Of a stretch of 64,000 nucleotides of DNA, positions 39,104 to 48,300 are shown piece after piece. A program made the position numbers and the translations under genes. The notes below the pieces were generated by a model that worked only from the letters and a program-made list of their open reading frames with translations, searched no databases and was not told the origin of the DNA. Position 1 is the first letter of the stretch; each line of letters starts with the position of its first letter. Source of the DNA: a bacterium (lineage in GTDB: Bacteria; CLD3; SB21); NCBI GenBank assembly GCA_013360215.1, contig JABWCP010000010.1, forward strand, positions 34,731-98,730, in the 5' to 3' direction.

Positions 39104-39688
39104 ATGAAAAATAAAATTATCTTTTGCGCACTGGCGATCGTGTTGTTATCGAGTTGCGGTCCCGATCCGGGAACATCTGAAGATTATGCGGCCACGGTAG
39201 CCGAAGGCTGGACTTTTTTTGAAACCGGTTCGTATCCGCAAGCGAAAGAACGTTTTCGCGCGGCCATCGCGATAGACCCTGCTTTTTCAGAAGCCTTTAC
39301 CGGTTTGGCATGGTCACAGATGAAAACGGACAGCTTAGATGAAGCCGTCACCGTTTTTAGCTTTGGTTCGGCTACGTCTGACGTCACCGCCGATTTGTGG
39401 GCGGGATGGGCGTTTACGGAACATGCGCTAAAGCAGTACACCGCTTCCAATGGTCGCATCACAAATGCCCTTGCCGCGGATGCGAACTGGATATTTAGTC
39501 ATACCGCAGGATTATCGGTCAGCGATCTTCGCGTTTTGACGGCGGAAAATCACTTTGCACTCGGCAGTTATGCGGCCAGTCTTTCGGCCGTTCAGCAACT
39601 CAATGCGGCTTTTACCGCGGATGTGACGACCACCGCCGGTCAGTCTGCGCTCGCCGCTGAGATTGAGCGATTGAAGGGAATAAACTAA
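39104..39688 (+). CDS. TPR-like lipoprotein paired with the second T9SS protein
   Basis: A lipoprotein signal (MKNKIIFCALAIVLLSSC, Cys18) is followed by TPR-like helices (AEGWTFFETGSYPQAKERFR, then AFTGLAWSQMKTDSLDEAV). The architecture, length (194 against 187 residues) and position 8 bp after a T9SS cargo gene match the lipoprotein at 26045-26605; both share the A/G-WxxF-x-x-G-x-Y-x-x-A and GLxWxxMKxD patterns, so they are paralogues. It ends just before a strong terminator. Confidence 0.85.
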   Translation: MKNKIIFCALAIVLLSSCGPDPGTSEDYAATVAEGWTFFETGSYPQAKERFRAAIAIDPAFSEAFTGLAWSQMKTDSLDEAVTVFSFGSATSDVTADLWAGWAFTEHALKQYTASNGRITNALAADANWIFSHTAGLSVSDLRVLTAENHFALGSYAASLSAVQQLNAAFTADVTTTAGQSALAAEIERLKGIN

Positions 39689-39708
39689 GTCTTTATCTCA
39701 AGGGTCAT

Positions 39709-39742
39709 AAAAAAAGGCGAAGTGCAACACTTCGCCTTTTTT
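39709..39742 (+). terminator. Intrinsic terminator after the T9SS/TPR operon
   Basis: GGCGAAGTG and CACTTCGCC pair across a three-base loop and are flanked by an A-run and a run of six T. It ends the plus-strand operon and marks the last clearly native feature before the cassette array. Confidence 0.88.
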
Positions 39743-39750
39743 ATTTTCAG

Positions 39751-39873
39751 GATGTGATTTGCGATGGGCGGGAAGCTTTAGTACAAATATTGATGCGGAG
39801 AACCAAACTTTGATTTACCACAAATGTGTCTGCGGAGCACTAAACCGCCACTTTTGCCGGACCCGTGTTGTGC
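39751..39873 (-). other. attC-like site A (distal end of array; one core degenerate)
   Basis: The right core is GTTGTGC (39867-39873), six bases before the stop codon of the membrane-protein cassette. The right arm (GCACTAAACCGCC, about 39837-39849) pairs with the left arm (GGCGGGAAGCTTTAGTAC, about 39767-39784). The left core expected near 39751 is not recognisable, so this end may be a decayed site or the junction with chromosomal DNA. Confidence 0.5.
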
Positions 39874-39878
39874 GTTCT

Positions 39879-41393
39879 TTATTTTTCATATCCAAACCAA
39901 TTTCCTTTATCGTCAAACTTCCATTCCTTTGGAAGGTTTTGTATTTGATAAAGGTTTATGTATTCAGATTTGTACGTCTGGTTCGCATCAGATGGTATCA
40001 CTATGTCACTGAGCATATAATTGTATCTTTGTGTGGCTTCATTCGAGTTGCCGGGTAAACTCATACTTTCTTCTGTGGGGTTTAAAATAAAAACCCGCTC
40101 ATATTTTTGCAAATCGTTATTATTAAACGAGGTAATTAAACAAGATTTTGTGCCAAGAAACCAGTTACTAATGTGTTCCGCGCCATTTCTTGTTATTATT
40201 AAATCGTTATTGTTAAAACCTACTGCTGATTTCATTTTCATCAAATCCAGATAAGTCTCATCATTACTTTCTCTGTTTCGGGTTAAATTCGAGATATCAC
40301 CAACTGCGATGAGGATTGTACCAAACAAGACCAGCCCGATAACCGACTTTTTTATCCACGGCTTGGATATATTATATTGAACCATAAAAAGCAGCACAAA
40401 GATTATGGGTAAACATATGTAGTTTGCAAATCTCGCCATTAACAAGAGTTCGTAGATGGGAAATACGAGTAGGTAACAGAACAAGATATTGGATATCCAA
40501 AATATACTATTTTCTTCATCAGGTTTTGTCTTGGTATTTCTGTACCAATAGTAGAAAATTGCTATCACACCCAAAGGAAAAATAAGTATAAATAACGAAG
40601 CAAATTTATCTGGGTCATTAGCCGAAAAAACCATTCCCAAACTTGAACTGTCAAATATTCGGTTTATATAAAAACCTACTCGTTCAAATCTTTGTATGTC
40701 TAATAAGTAAAATGCAAGTAATGCAATTCCTAACCCAATAAATAAGCTAAAAACAAGCTTAAGCGACAATCTTTTTCTTGTGTGAATTAACAAAGACAGC
40801 ATCAACGATGCAGTGTATAAAAGAGCTGTCGCTGTACTTCCGAAATGACTAAGTACCATTAAGATAAATACAAGAAAAATTATAAAGAAGCGTTTGACAT
40901 TCAGATTATCAAGTGCCGATTTTGACTGTTGCATAATGATGGCTAACAAGAGCAAGCCTAAAGCGTTTTTTTGTAAAAATTCAGGCATATACAAAATGCT
41001 CAAAGGATAAAATGCACTGGCAAAAACGAATACCCACATCCAATTAGGCAAGGTCTGTTCTTTAAAAATACTTTTTATAGTAGCATAAACCGGAATGGGT
41101 AATAAAGAAGGAATCAGGCACATCCAAAATCTTGTTGCTGACACAATGGCTACATGATTTTCAACTCCAAACCAACTTAAAACTTTTGCTGTAAAAGCAT
41201 AAATATAGAAAAGCAACGGCATATCGGGAAAAGGTAGTGCCCCATTTTCAAGCAAACCTTTGGTTTGAACATAATAATAGTAGGTATGATTGAACCATCC
41301 TACAAATTCAGGTCTTCCAATCCAAATCACAAAAACACGAACAAGAAATGCAATAAAAATAAGGATTAAAAGAAGTTTTGAGTTTTGTTTCAT
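39879..41393 (-). CDS. Polytopic membrane protein, possible GT-C type glycosyltransferase
   Basis: About 504 residues with 10-12 predicted hydrophobic segments and a hydrophilic C-terminal about 110 residues. An acidic pair is absent from the first loop (GRPEFVGWFNHTYYYYV), but overall layout resembles GT-C glycosyltransferases or related polysaccharide-processing membrane proteins. The start is placed at the ATG at 41393 (MKQNSKLLLI); the longer frame from 41456 runs into the neighbouring attC-like site and is unlikely. It is the most distal cassette. Function unknown. Confidence 0.7.
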   Translation of the reverse strand: MKQNSKLLLILIFIAFLVRVFVIWIGRPEFVGWFNHTYYYYVQTKGLLENGALPFPDMPLLFYIYAFTAKVLSWFGVENHVAIVSATRFWMCLIPSLLPIPVYATIKSIFKEQTLPNWMWVFVFASAFYPLSILYMPEFLQKNALGLLLLAIIMQQSKSALDNLNVKRFFIIFLVFILMVLSHFGSTATALLYTASLMLSLLIHTRKRLSLKLVFSLFIGLGIALLAFYLLDIQRFERVGFYINRIFDSSSLGMVFSANDPDKFASLFILIFPLGVIAIFYYWYRNTKTKPDEENSIFWISNILFCYLLVFPIYELLLMARFANYICLPIIFVLLFMVQYNISKPWIKKSVIGLVLFGTILIAVGDISNLTRNRESNDETYLDLMKMKSAVGFNNNDLIITRNGAEHISNWFLGTKSCLITSFNNNDLQKYERVFILNPTEESMSLPGNSNEATQRYNYMLSDIVIPSDANQTYKSEYINLYQIQNLPKEWKFDDKGNWFGYEK

Positions 41394-41411
41394 ATTAATT
41401 TTAATTATAAC

Positions 41412-41568
41412 CCACAACGGTTTCGGGCTTTGCGTTCGGGCGGGTTTTCGGAGCACAAAGCATCAATTTATTACTCAAGTTTATTAGAATCTCTAAATTC
41501 CAAGTTTGCACGCGGCATGCTGAATTTGTTGAAGCATCGCCTCGCTTGACGCAAAACGGATGTCAGCG
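41412..41568 (-). other. attC-like site B
   Basis: Cores are CCACAAC (41412-41418) and GTCAGCG (41562-41568, a degenerate GTTRRRY). The arm GGCTTTGCGTTCGGGCGGG (about 41426-41444) pairs with CGCCTCGCTTGACGCAAAAC (about 41539-41558). At 157 bp it is the longest of the set. It ends 22 bp from the stop of the acetyltransferase gene. Confidence 0.68.
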
Positions 41569-41590
41569 GTTCGTTGTTTTTTGTAAACCA

Positions 41591-42145
41591 TTACTTTTTT
41601 CTATCGTCCCATTCTCTTTTTAGCATGGCAAATTGAAATTCACTTCCCCATTTTCCTTTAAAAAATATGTTTTCTATAAAGTGTCCTTCTTGTCTAAAAC
41701 CGATGCTTTTTAATAGGTTCACGGAAGCCCTGTTTTCTGCGTCCGAAATTTCAACTACTCTGTGTATTTTTTGGGTGTCAAACAGAAACGACAAAATCCC
41801 AATTAACGCTTCTTTTGCAAAACCTTTTTTTTGTTCAAGATGCGAAATTGTAATTCCAATTTCTGCAATTCTTATGTCGGATTGATCAAGCTTAATTGCA
41901 CAGTCGCCAATAATTTTTTTCGTTTCTTTATTTTCAATGCCGTACTGCACCCATTCTCCGGCTTTTCCAAAGTGTCTTGCTGAATTGTCTTTAATAAATT
42001 CTTCGGCTTGTTCCATTGTCATAGTATCAAAACTTTGATATTTAACAACTTCCGGATTAGAACGATAAACATGAAAATCAGGCAAATCAGATAATCTGAG
42101 ATGCCGAATTTTAAGCCTAGTCGTTTCTATATTTGATACTTCCAT
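41591..42145 (-). CDS. GNAT family N-acetyltransferase (RimJ/RimL-like)
   Basis: The 184-residue protein begins with TTRLKIRHLRLSDLPDF and contains IGDCAIKLDQ, IAEIGITISHLEQKKGFAKEAL (acetyl-CoA binding loop region) and RVVEISDAENRASVNLLKSIGFRQEG, the GNAT signatures of the RimJ/RimL group. Related enzymes acetylate protein N-termini or small molecules, sometimes antibiotics; the substrate cannot be told. It occupies a single-gene cassette between sites B and C. Confidence 0.9.
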   Translation of the reverse strand: MEVSNIETTRLKIRHLRLSDLPDFHVYRSNPEVVKYQSFDTMTMEQAEEFIKDNSARHFGKAGEWVQYGIENKETKKIIGDCAIKLDQSDIRIAEIGITISHLEQKKGFAKEALIGILSFLFDTQKIHRVVEISDAENRASVNLLKSIGFRQEGHFIENIFFKGKWGSEFQFAMLKREWDDRKK

Positions 42146-42189
42146 TGCCTAAATTTTTTTGGATATGTATCGTTGTCTTTTACGAAGCC

Positions 42190-42284
42190 CGCTAACGTTC
42201 CCGCGCTTTGCGTTCGGGCGGGTTTCGGAACACAAAGCTCCAAGTTTGCACGTAAATCCGCCTGACTCAAAACCCGTATTACCT
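42190..42284 (-). other. attC-like site C (short)
   Basis: Cores are CGCTAAC (42190-42196) and ATTACCT (42278-42284, degenerate). The arm CGCTTTGCGTTCGGGCGGG (about 42204-42222) pairs with TCCGCCTGACTCAAAACCC (about 42257-42275). At 95 bp the loop is shorter than in the others. Its left arm is nearly identical to that of site B, showing common ancestry. Confidence 0.65.
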
Positions 42285-42293
42285 GCCGTTTTT

Positions 42294-42890
42294 TTATGTT
42301 TTAGCAAAATCAATCAAAGGCTTAATATCACCAGAATCTGCTTGCCTTATCGCAGTCAAATAAACTGATCTCGCTTCTCCCTTTTTATTTAGATTTGTGC
42401 TATTCCAAGTAAATATCGGTTTTCCAAATAATTGACTAATAATGATATCTGCTATTAATCTTGAATGCCTACCATTACCGTTTGGAAAACAATGTATTTT
42501 AACAATTCTATGTTTGAATCTTATTGCAAATTCCTCATCAGTATATGTTTTATTCTTTAACCAATAGAGACTATCATCCAATAATTGTTTTAAAGAAAAT
42601 CCTATTTGATGCTTATCGACTCCAATATTTTTGTTTGTCTTTCTAAAATTACCTGCCCAAGACCAGACTTCGTTAAACATTCTTTTATGAAGTTCCTTTA
42701 CAAAAATTTCGGATAGGATATACTCAGGTTTCCATTTTTTTCCAATAGTCCACTGTACAGATTTTTCTATATTTAATTGTTCGAATTCGTCTAATTCACC
42801 ACGCGTTGTGATTGATTTTATTAACAGCCCCTCTTTCTCATCTTCATCTAAAGGTGTTTGCCCTTCAATATATTCTATTTCTAATCCCAT
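42294..42890 (-). CDS. Mobile mystery protein B (Fic domain)
   Basis: A 198-residue Fic/DOC protein. The active loop reads HCFPNGNGRHSR (about 150-161), with the catalytic histidine and the GNGR anion hole intact and Asn at the position usually Asp/Glu. The start IEYIEGQTPLDEDEKEGL and MFNEVWSWAGNFRKTNKNIGV match the family named mobile mystery protein B, which nearly always accompanies mobile mystery protein A, here overlapping upstream by 10 bp. Fic enzymes usually transfer AMP to targets; this pair is thought to be a mobile toxin/antitoxin-like or regulator module but its biology is not established. Confidence 0.9.
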   Translation of the reverse strand: MGLEIEYIEGQTPLDEDEKEGLLIKSITTRGELDEFEQLNIEKSVQWTIGKKWKPEYILSEIFVKELHKRMFNEVWSWAGNFRKTNKNIGVDKHQIGFSLKQLLDDSLYWLKNKTYTDEEFAIRFKHRIVKIHCFPNGNGRHSRLIADIIISQLFGKPIFTWNSTNLNKKGEARSVYLTAIRQADSGDIKPLIDFAKT

Positions 42891-43345
42891 AAATACTTTG
42901 GCATTTTAGTTTTGATTTCTTCAGCTCTATTTTTTATTGCTTTTTCTATACGAATTTTCGAATTCTCCTGATCCTCAAGTTGCATTGTGTATGAAGTTCT
43001 CATTACAATATCCTTTGCAATGTCTAAAGCTCTTTTTTCAATCATTTCTTCAATACTTTGTCCTTTTGGTATAAACCCATAAACAAGTTTCATATCAAGT
43101 ACCGCTCCAACTTCCCTAAGGCCTTTTATTGTAATTGAACCATTGGCCTCACGTTCCTCAATCTCTTTTACACTTTGAGGAGATATTTTTAAACGATTAC
43201 CCAATTGTCTCAACGACATTTTTAAAGCAATGCGTATTGTATGTATCCATCCTTTGGGGGGTATTGAAAATGAACTCAAAGGTCTGAACAATGCCAATTT
43301 TCTATCAGCTTGTTCAATAATTAGTCGTTGTTTTGAAATATCCAT
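42881..43345 (-). CDS. Mobile mystery protein A (HTH regulator)
   Basis: The 154-residue protein has an Xre-type helix-turn-helix (about 35-85): IRIALKMSLRQLGNRLKISP followed by SVKEIEEREANGSITIKGL. This matches mobile mystery protein A, the partner of the Fic protein encoded immediately downstream. It probably regulates the pair and may neutralise the Fic protein. Starting ATG at 43345; first gene of the two-gene cassette between sites C and D. Confidence 0.9.
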   Translation of the reverse strand: MDISKQRLIIEQADRKLALFRPLSSFSIPPKGWIHTIRIALKMSLRQLGNRLKISPQSVKEIEEREANGSITIKGLREVGAVLDMKLVYGFIPKGQSIEEMIEKRALDIAKDIVMRTSYTMQLEDQENSKIRIEKAIKNRAEEIKTKMPKYLWD

Positions 43346-43449
43346 CAGGTTATATCCTAAAATTATTTACTAAAATTAAGGTTATAATATGAAATATCAA
43401 GATGTTTTTTAAGGTTAAAACCTGACGAAATGTTGTTTTAAAAATGGGG

Positions 43450-43581
43450 AGATAACGTTTTGGGGCTACAAGAAGTTGGCGCTTTCGGAGCACAAAACTG
43501 TCTGCCAGCACCAATGTTTATTAATTGCTCAAATGTTTGTATTCGCACTGCCCGCCCACTAATGCAAAACCCGTGTTGAGC
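43450..43581 (-). other. attC-like site D
   Basis: Cores are AGATAAC (43450-43456) and GTTGAGC (43575-43581, a good GTTRRRY). The right arm GCACTGCCCGCC...GCAAAACCCG follows the same pattern as sites B, C and F; the left arm pairs less well (CGTTTTGGGGCT...GTTGGCGC). Length is 132 bp. The right part overlaps the truncated czcD reading frame. Confidence 0.62.
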
Positions 43582-43649
43582 CAAAATGCTACAGTTATAT
43601 TACCAGTTGAATTGTTGTTATTATGGTCGTGTGAATGATTATGTCCCAT
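43521..43649 (-). pseudogene. Truncated N-terminus of a CDF cation transporter (czcD remnant)
   Basis: Starting one base after the DUF3703 stop, the minus strand encodes MGHNHSHDHNNNNSTG followed by NITVAFWLN, the typical His-rich start and first membrane strand of CzcD-like cation diffusion facilitators. The frame then runs into attC-like site D (cores at 43575-43581) and stops at 43521 after 42 codons, without the remaining about 250 residues. No continuation exists to the left, where the mobile-mystery pair begins. The metal operon therefore lost its last gene at the cassette boundary. Confidence 0.8.
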
Positions 43650-43650
43650 T

Positions 43651-44019
43651 TTATTTTCTTGTTGCTTTAATTATTATTTTAAGGTCTTCGGGTATTTCCA
43701 TGGGCTGTAGTGGTGGAACATTTGCACCTCCAGTATTCCCTAGTGGGATGTTACCGACAAAGGATTTTACTCCACCGACTAATAAGCGGGGAATTTGTCC
43801 GATTACTTCTTTTGGATTTTTAGTTTTGATGCCGAAAATCAACATTTTCCAGTGAACATAGGAATGTGCAAAAGGATAGGGCTGTCCAAGTATGTGTGCT
43901 CTTTCTAAGTGTTGCCAACTTTGTTGCAAATATCCTTTAGAAAAGGCATTTACAGCTTCGCTTATTTCCTTTTGAAAGTATGGTTTTAGTGCTGTCGGCA
44001 TTGATGTGTTAAATTTCAT
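43651..44019 (-). CDS. DUF3703 family protein
   Basis: A 122-residue soluble protein (LKPYFQKEISEAVNAFSKG, SWQHLERAHILGQPYPFAH, HWKMLIFGIK) matching DUF3703, a family found almost only in heavy-metal efflux operons next to CDF and RND transporters. It lies 11 bp after the efflux adaptor gene and ends 1 bp before the czcD remnant. Biochemical role unknown. Confidence 0.85.
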   Translation of the reverse strand: MKFNTSMPTALKPYFQKEISEAVNAFSKGYLQQSWQHLERAHILGQPYPFAHSYVHWKMLIFGIKTKNPKEVIGQIPRLLVGGVKSFVGNIPLGNTGGANVPPLQPMEIPEDLKIIIKATRK

Positions 44020-44030
44020 AGCTTAAATTT

Positions 44031-45302
44031 TTAATGTTCGTGTGCCTCTCCTTTGTTGTTCATTTTAGCCAATATAAAAAATGCTCCGTTAACTACTACT
44101 TTGCTATTAGCGGGAATTTCCTTTAGCAAAGTAATCTCGCTGTAACCTATATCGGTTGTGCCTTTGCGAATAGGAATTTTTTCAAAGGTTGTTCCTTCTT
44201 CGGCGGGTTCGGGTTCCTCCTTTTCGCTGTGTTCGTGTCCGTGTTCATCGTGTTTATGCTCAGCAGTTGTGGTTTCGCTATGGTGTTCTACTTCCTTGTG
44301 AGCATCGGTAACGATAAAAATATAGTCCTGCCCTTCGTGGTTTACAATGGCGTTGGTAGGCACTGCATCAACGGTTGCATTTTCTAAACTTACTAGTGCG
44401 GTAATACTCATCCCGTCAATCAGTCCTTGTTTGTTGCCTTTTACCATTGCGTGAACGGCAATGGCTTTGGTGTTTGCTTCAAATGTGTTGCTAATAGCGT
44501 AAACATCGGCATCGTATTCTTTACCCGGATTGTTGGTAAGGGTAAAATGTATGGTTTGTCCAATTTTTAGTTTTTGTAAATCTTTTTCATACACATACAA
44601 ATCCAAATGCAGTTGGTTGTTGTCCACAATTTCGGCTATGGGATTATCGGCATCTACATAGCTGCCAATGTTAACCATTACATTGCTGATTGCCCCGCTG
44701 ATTGGGCTTGTGATACTAACGGCAGACTGAATATTATCTGAAGTAAGCGTTTCGGTATTAATGCCGATTAGCTCTAATTGCTTTTTCAGACTTGCTCGTC
44801 TTGCTTTTAATGTTTTAAGTTCTGCTTCGGCTGATTGCAGATTTTTTAGTGCTGTTGCGTTGCCTTGTTGCAATTCCTTTTGTCGGTTAAATTCTAATTG
44901 TGCCAATTCTGCTTTTGAAGAAATGCTTAAAAATTCTTCCTGTAAAGTGATGAATGAATTATTGGTGATGGTGGCAATTATCTGTCCTTTGCTAACAGTG
45001 TTGCCCGTTTGCACTAAGATAGATGTGATTACTCCGCCCAATGATGCCGTTGCATTGGCTTTATTCTGATTTGGCACTTTCAAAATTCCATTGGCTTTGA
45101 GGGAAGCTGTGAGTTGTTTTTTTTCAACACTACCGAACTCAATTTTTATTGATTTCATTTGTTCGGCTGTGAGCATTGACGTGTTGGAGTTTTCGTGTTC
45201 ATCGTGATGCTCGTTTTCCTCTCCGTGCGTTTCTTTTTTGCTGTTGCAGGATGCAAATACTATTGATGTTGCAATGGTTGCTATGAGGATTATATTTTTC
45301 AT
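44031..45302 (-). CDS. RND efflux periplasmic adaptor (CusB/CzcB-like) lipoprotein
   Basis: A lipoprotein signal (MKNIILIATIATSIVFASC, Cys19) and a His-rich stretch (about 25-41) precede the adaptor: barrel-sandwich hybrid halves (GGVITSILVQTGNTVSKGQ and SPISGAISNVMVNIGSYVD) around a coiled-coil hairpin (about 130-185), then the beta-barrel. A second His/Glu-rich insert lies near 340-375. His-rich segments are typical for metal-efflux adaptors. It follows the transporter gene by 11 bp. Length is 423 residues. Confidence 0.92.
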   Translation of the reverse strand: MKNIILIATIATSIVFASCNSKKETHGEENEHHDEHENSNTSMLTAEQMKSIKIEFGSVEKKQLTASLKANGILKVPNQNKANATASLGGVITSILVQTGNTVSKGQIIATITNNSFITLQEEFLSISSKAELAQLEFNRQKELQQGNATALKNLQSAEAELKTLKARRASLKKQLELIGINTETLTSDNIQSAVSITSPISGAISNVMVNIGSYVDADNPIAEIVDNNQLHLDLYVYEKDLQKLKIGQTIHFTLTNNPGKEYDADVYAISNTFEANTKAIAVHAMVKGNKQGLIDGMSITALVSLENATVDAVPTNAIVNHEGQDYIFIVTDAHKEVEHHSETTTAEHKHDEHGHEHSEKEEPEPAEEGTTFEKIPIRKGTTDIGYSEITLLKEIPANSKVVVNGAFFILAKMNNKGEAHEH

Positions 45303-45313
45303 GTTTTGAAATT

Positions 45314-48300
45314 TTATTTGTTGATTAAGAAATTGATGTTGATGATGGATTGATTGATTTGGTTAACCGATTGCAGATAACTCAACTGCACATCAGTAGC
45401 GGTTTGCAAGGCTTGTAAGTATTCAATGTAACCAATGTCGCCACTTTTGAAACCAAGCGTTGCGGTGCTGATTATTATGTCAGCATTGGGCAAAGCGGTG
45501 GTTTTGTAATAATTGTATTGCGACAAATTCTGGTTGTATTGCTGAAAAGCATTTTGCAACTGGTTTTGTAAAATCAGTTTTCCGTTATCGGCTACTTTTT
45601 GCAATGCTTGTTGTTTGTAGTCAAGCGATTTTATTTTTGCAGCGTTGCTGAAAAAAGTAAGCGGAATGCTGATACCTATGTTGAAGCCTTGAAAACGTTT
45701 GCTGCGGTCAAAGAATACATCAGAGCCGTTAATAGTTTGCACCCCAATAAGCGACTGATTGAAGTAACCTACACTATAGTCGGGAAGTGTAGAGGCGGTT
45801 TCTAACTTTTTGTTTTGTTCTGCAATTATTGCTTGCTGATACAACACCTTTAGCGATGGGTTATTTGCTATTAGCGTTGTGTCAAACGAACTGCTTAAAA
45901 CAAGCGGTTGCAAATTTTCACTTACCGAAATTGTAAAATCTTCGCTTGTATTCATTAACGATTTAAGCGAATTGTAAGCCGTTGTAAATTCCGTTTCGTT
46001 TTGTTTAAGTAACTGAGAAAGTTGTCCCCGTTTGGTTTCGGCTGTGGTTTTTTCCAACAAATTGGTTTCGCCTGTTTTGTAACGCAAGGCGGCAGCATTC
46101 ACAAAATCGTTATACAAACTGTCAAGAGATTGCAGTTGCTTTTTTGTGGTTTGTAAATATTGCAACTGATAAAACCAGTATTGCACCTGTGCTTTTATTT
46201 CGTTGGCGGTGGCTTGCTGCTGCAACTCACTACTTTGCAATTCGGCTTTATACAAACCTGATTTAGCGGTGTAATAAGTAGGAAAGGGAATACTTTGTGA
46301 AACCTGAAATGCCTTATCCTGATTGATGCTGTTAAATTGCCCAAACTGAAAATTGACATCCGTTTTTGGTAATTCAAACACCGATTTTTTCAAGGTTGCA
46401 GAAGATTGCACATTGAGTTGTTGCGATTGCATTTCTAAATTGTTTTTCAATGCTGAACTTATGGCATCTTCAACCGAAATGGTTTTGGCTGTTGGCGTTT
46501 GAGCATTTGCAGCATTGAATGAAAGCAACGCAAAAACTACAATAGCCGTTGCAGATATTTTGCGTATTGGCTTTTTGATTTTTGAAAACATCAAATACAA
46601 CAACGGCAAAACAATTAGGGTTAAAAAGGTTGCTGTTATCAATCCGCCAATTACAACAGTTGCCAAAGGTTTTTGCACCTCTGCACCTGCACCATGCGAA
46701 AGTGCCATTGGTAGAAACCCCAACGATGCAACAGTGGCAGTCATCAGCACAGGTCGCAAACGGATTTTCGTTCCTTCTTTTATGCGTTGGATAATGTCGG
46801 TCATTCCGTCTTTCTCCAATTGGTTAAAAGTTCCAATCAGTACAATGCCGTTTAAAACCGCTACGCCAAACAAGGCAATAAAACCAATACCTGCCGAAAT
46901 GCTGAAAGGCATATCACGAATGAGCAAGGCGAATACTCCGCCTATTGCACTCATTGGAATTGCGGTGTAAATAAGTGTTGCTTGTTTTACTGAACCAAAT
47001 GTGAAATAAAGCAACATAAAAATGAGTGCTAAAGCTACTGGTAATGCAATCATTAGGCGTTTGCTCGCTGCTTGCAGATTTTCAAATGTTCCACCATAAG
47101 TGTAATAATAGCCTTCAGGCAATTTTACTTTTTCGTTCAATTCCTTTTGAATATCAGTAACTACACTTGCTACATCTCTACCTGAAATATTGAAACCTAC
47201 AACAATTCTGCGTTTACCATCTTCACGGCTTATTTGTGCAGGACCCAATTCCATTTTTATTTCTGCTACTTGTGATAATGGTATTTGAGTTCCGTTTGTA
47301 GTTGGAATATACAAATGACTTACATCGTCAATGTTGTTTCGGTGTGTGCTGTCCAAGCGAACAACCAAATCAAATTTGCGTTCGTTTTCATAAACTACAC
47401 CTGCCCCACCACCTGCAAAAGCGGTGCTTACAATGTGGTTTATATCCTCAATGTTCAAACCATAGTTGGCAATTTGCGAACGGTTGTATTTGATGACGAT
47501 TTGCGGAAGCCCTGCAACCCGTTCAACGCTTGGTTCGGTTGCACCGTCCACACTTTGCACAACTGAATTTACCTTGTTTGCATAAGCCAAAAGTGTGTCC
47601 ATATTTTCACCGAAAATTTTAACGGCAACATCTTGACGAATACCTGTCATGAGTTCGTTGAACCTCATTTGGATGGGTTGGTTTTTTTCAAAGAAAACCC
47701 CAGGAATTGTGCTTAGTTTTCTTTCTATTTCTTCTGCCAGTTCATCATACGTAACATCCCGTTTCCATTCGGAAGGCTGTTTAAGTATTATCATCATGTC
47801 TGTTGCTTCGGGGGGCATTGGGTCGGTGGGAACTTCGGCTGCACCTGTTTTTCCAACTACCATTTTTACCTCGTCAAATTCTTTGATTATGCGGGATGCC
47901 TGCATGGATGTTTCCAAACTTTGTGAAAGTGATGTGCCTTGCGGTAATATGCAATGGAAAGCAAAATCGCCTTCCTGTAATGTAGGTATAAATTCACCTC
48001 CCAATTTTGAAAACAGGAAAACAGAAACCACAAAAACGGCAACCGTTATGCCAACAATTACTTTTTTGAAACGAATGGCTTTATCTAATAGTGGTGCATA
48101 GATGCGTTGAAATAAATTCATCATTCTATCGCTAAAAGTTTGCTTGTGTGAAATGGTTTTTGGTAAAAACGCTGCACACATCATTGGAATATAGGTAAGC
48201 GATAAAATCAATGCCCCGAAAATGGCGAAACCAACAGTTTGAGCCATTGGGCGAAACATTTTTCCTTCAATACCTATAAGGGTAAGAATTGGTATATAAA

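Noticed and set aside
43450-43581. Treating site D as an ordinary intergenic hairpin
   Set aside because: Its right arm and core match sites A and F closely and it cuts the czcD frame, so the attC-like reading fits better despite weak left-arm pairing.
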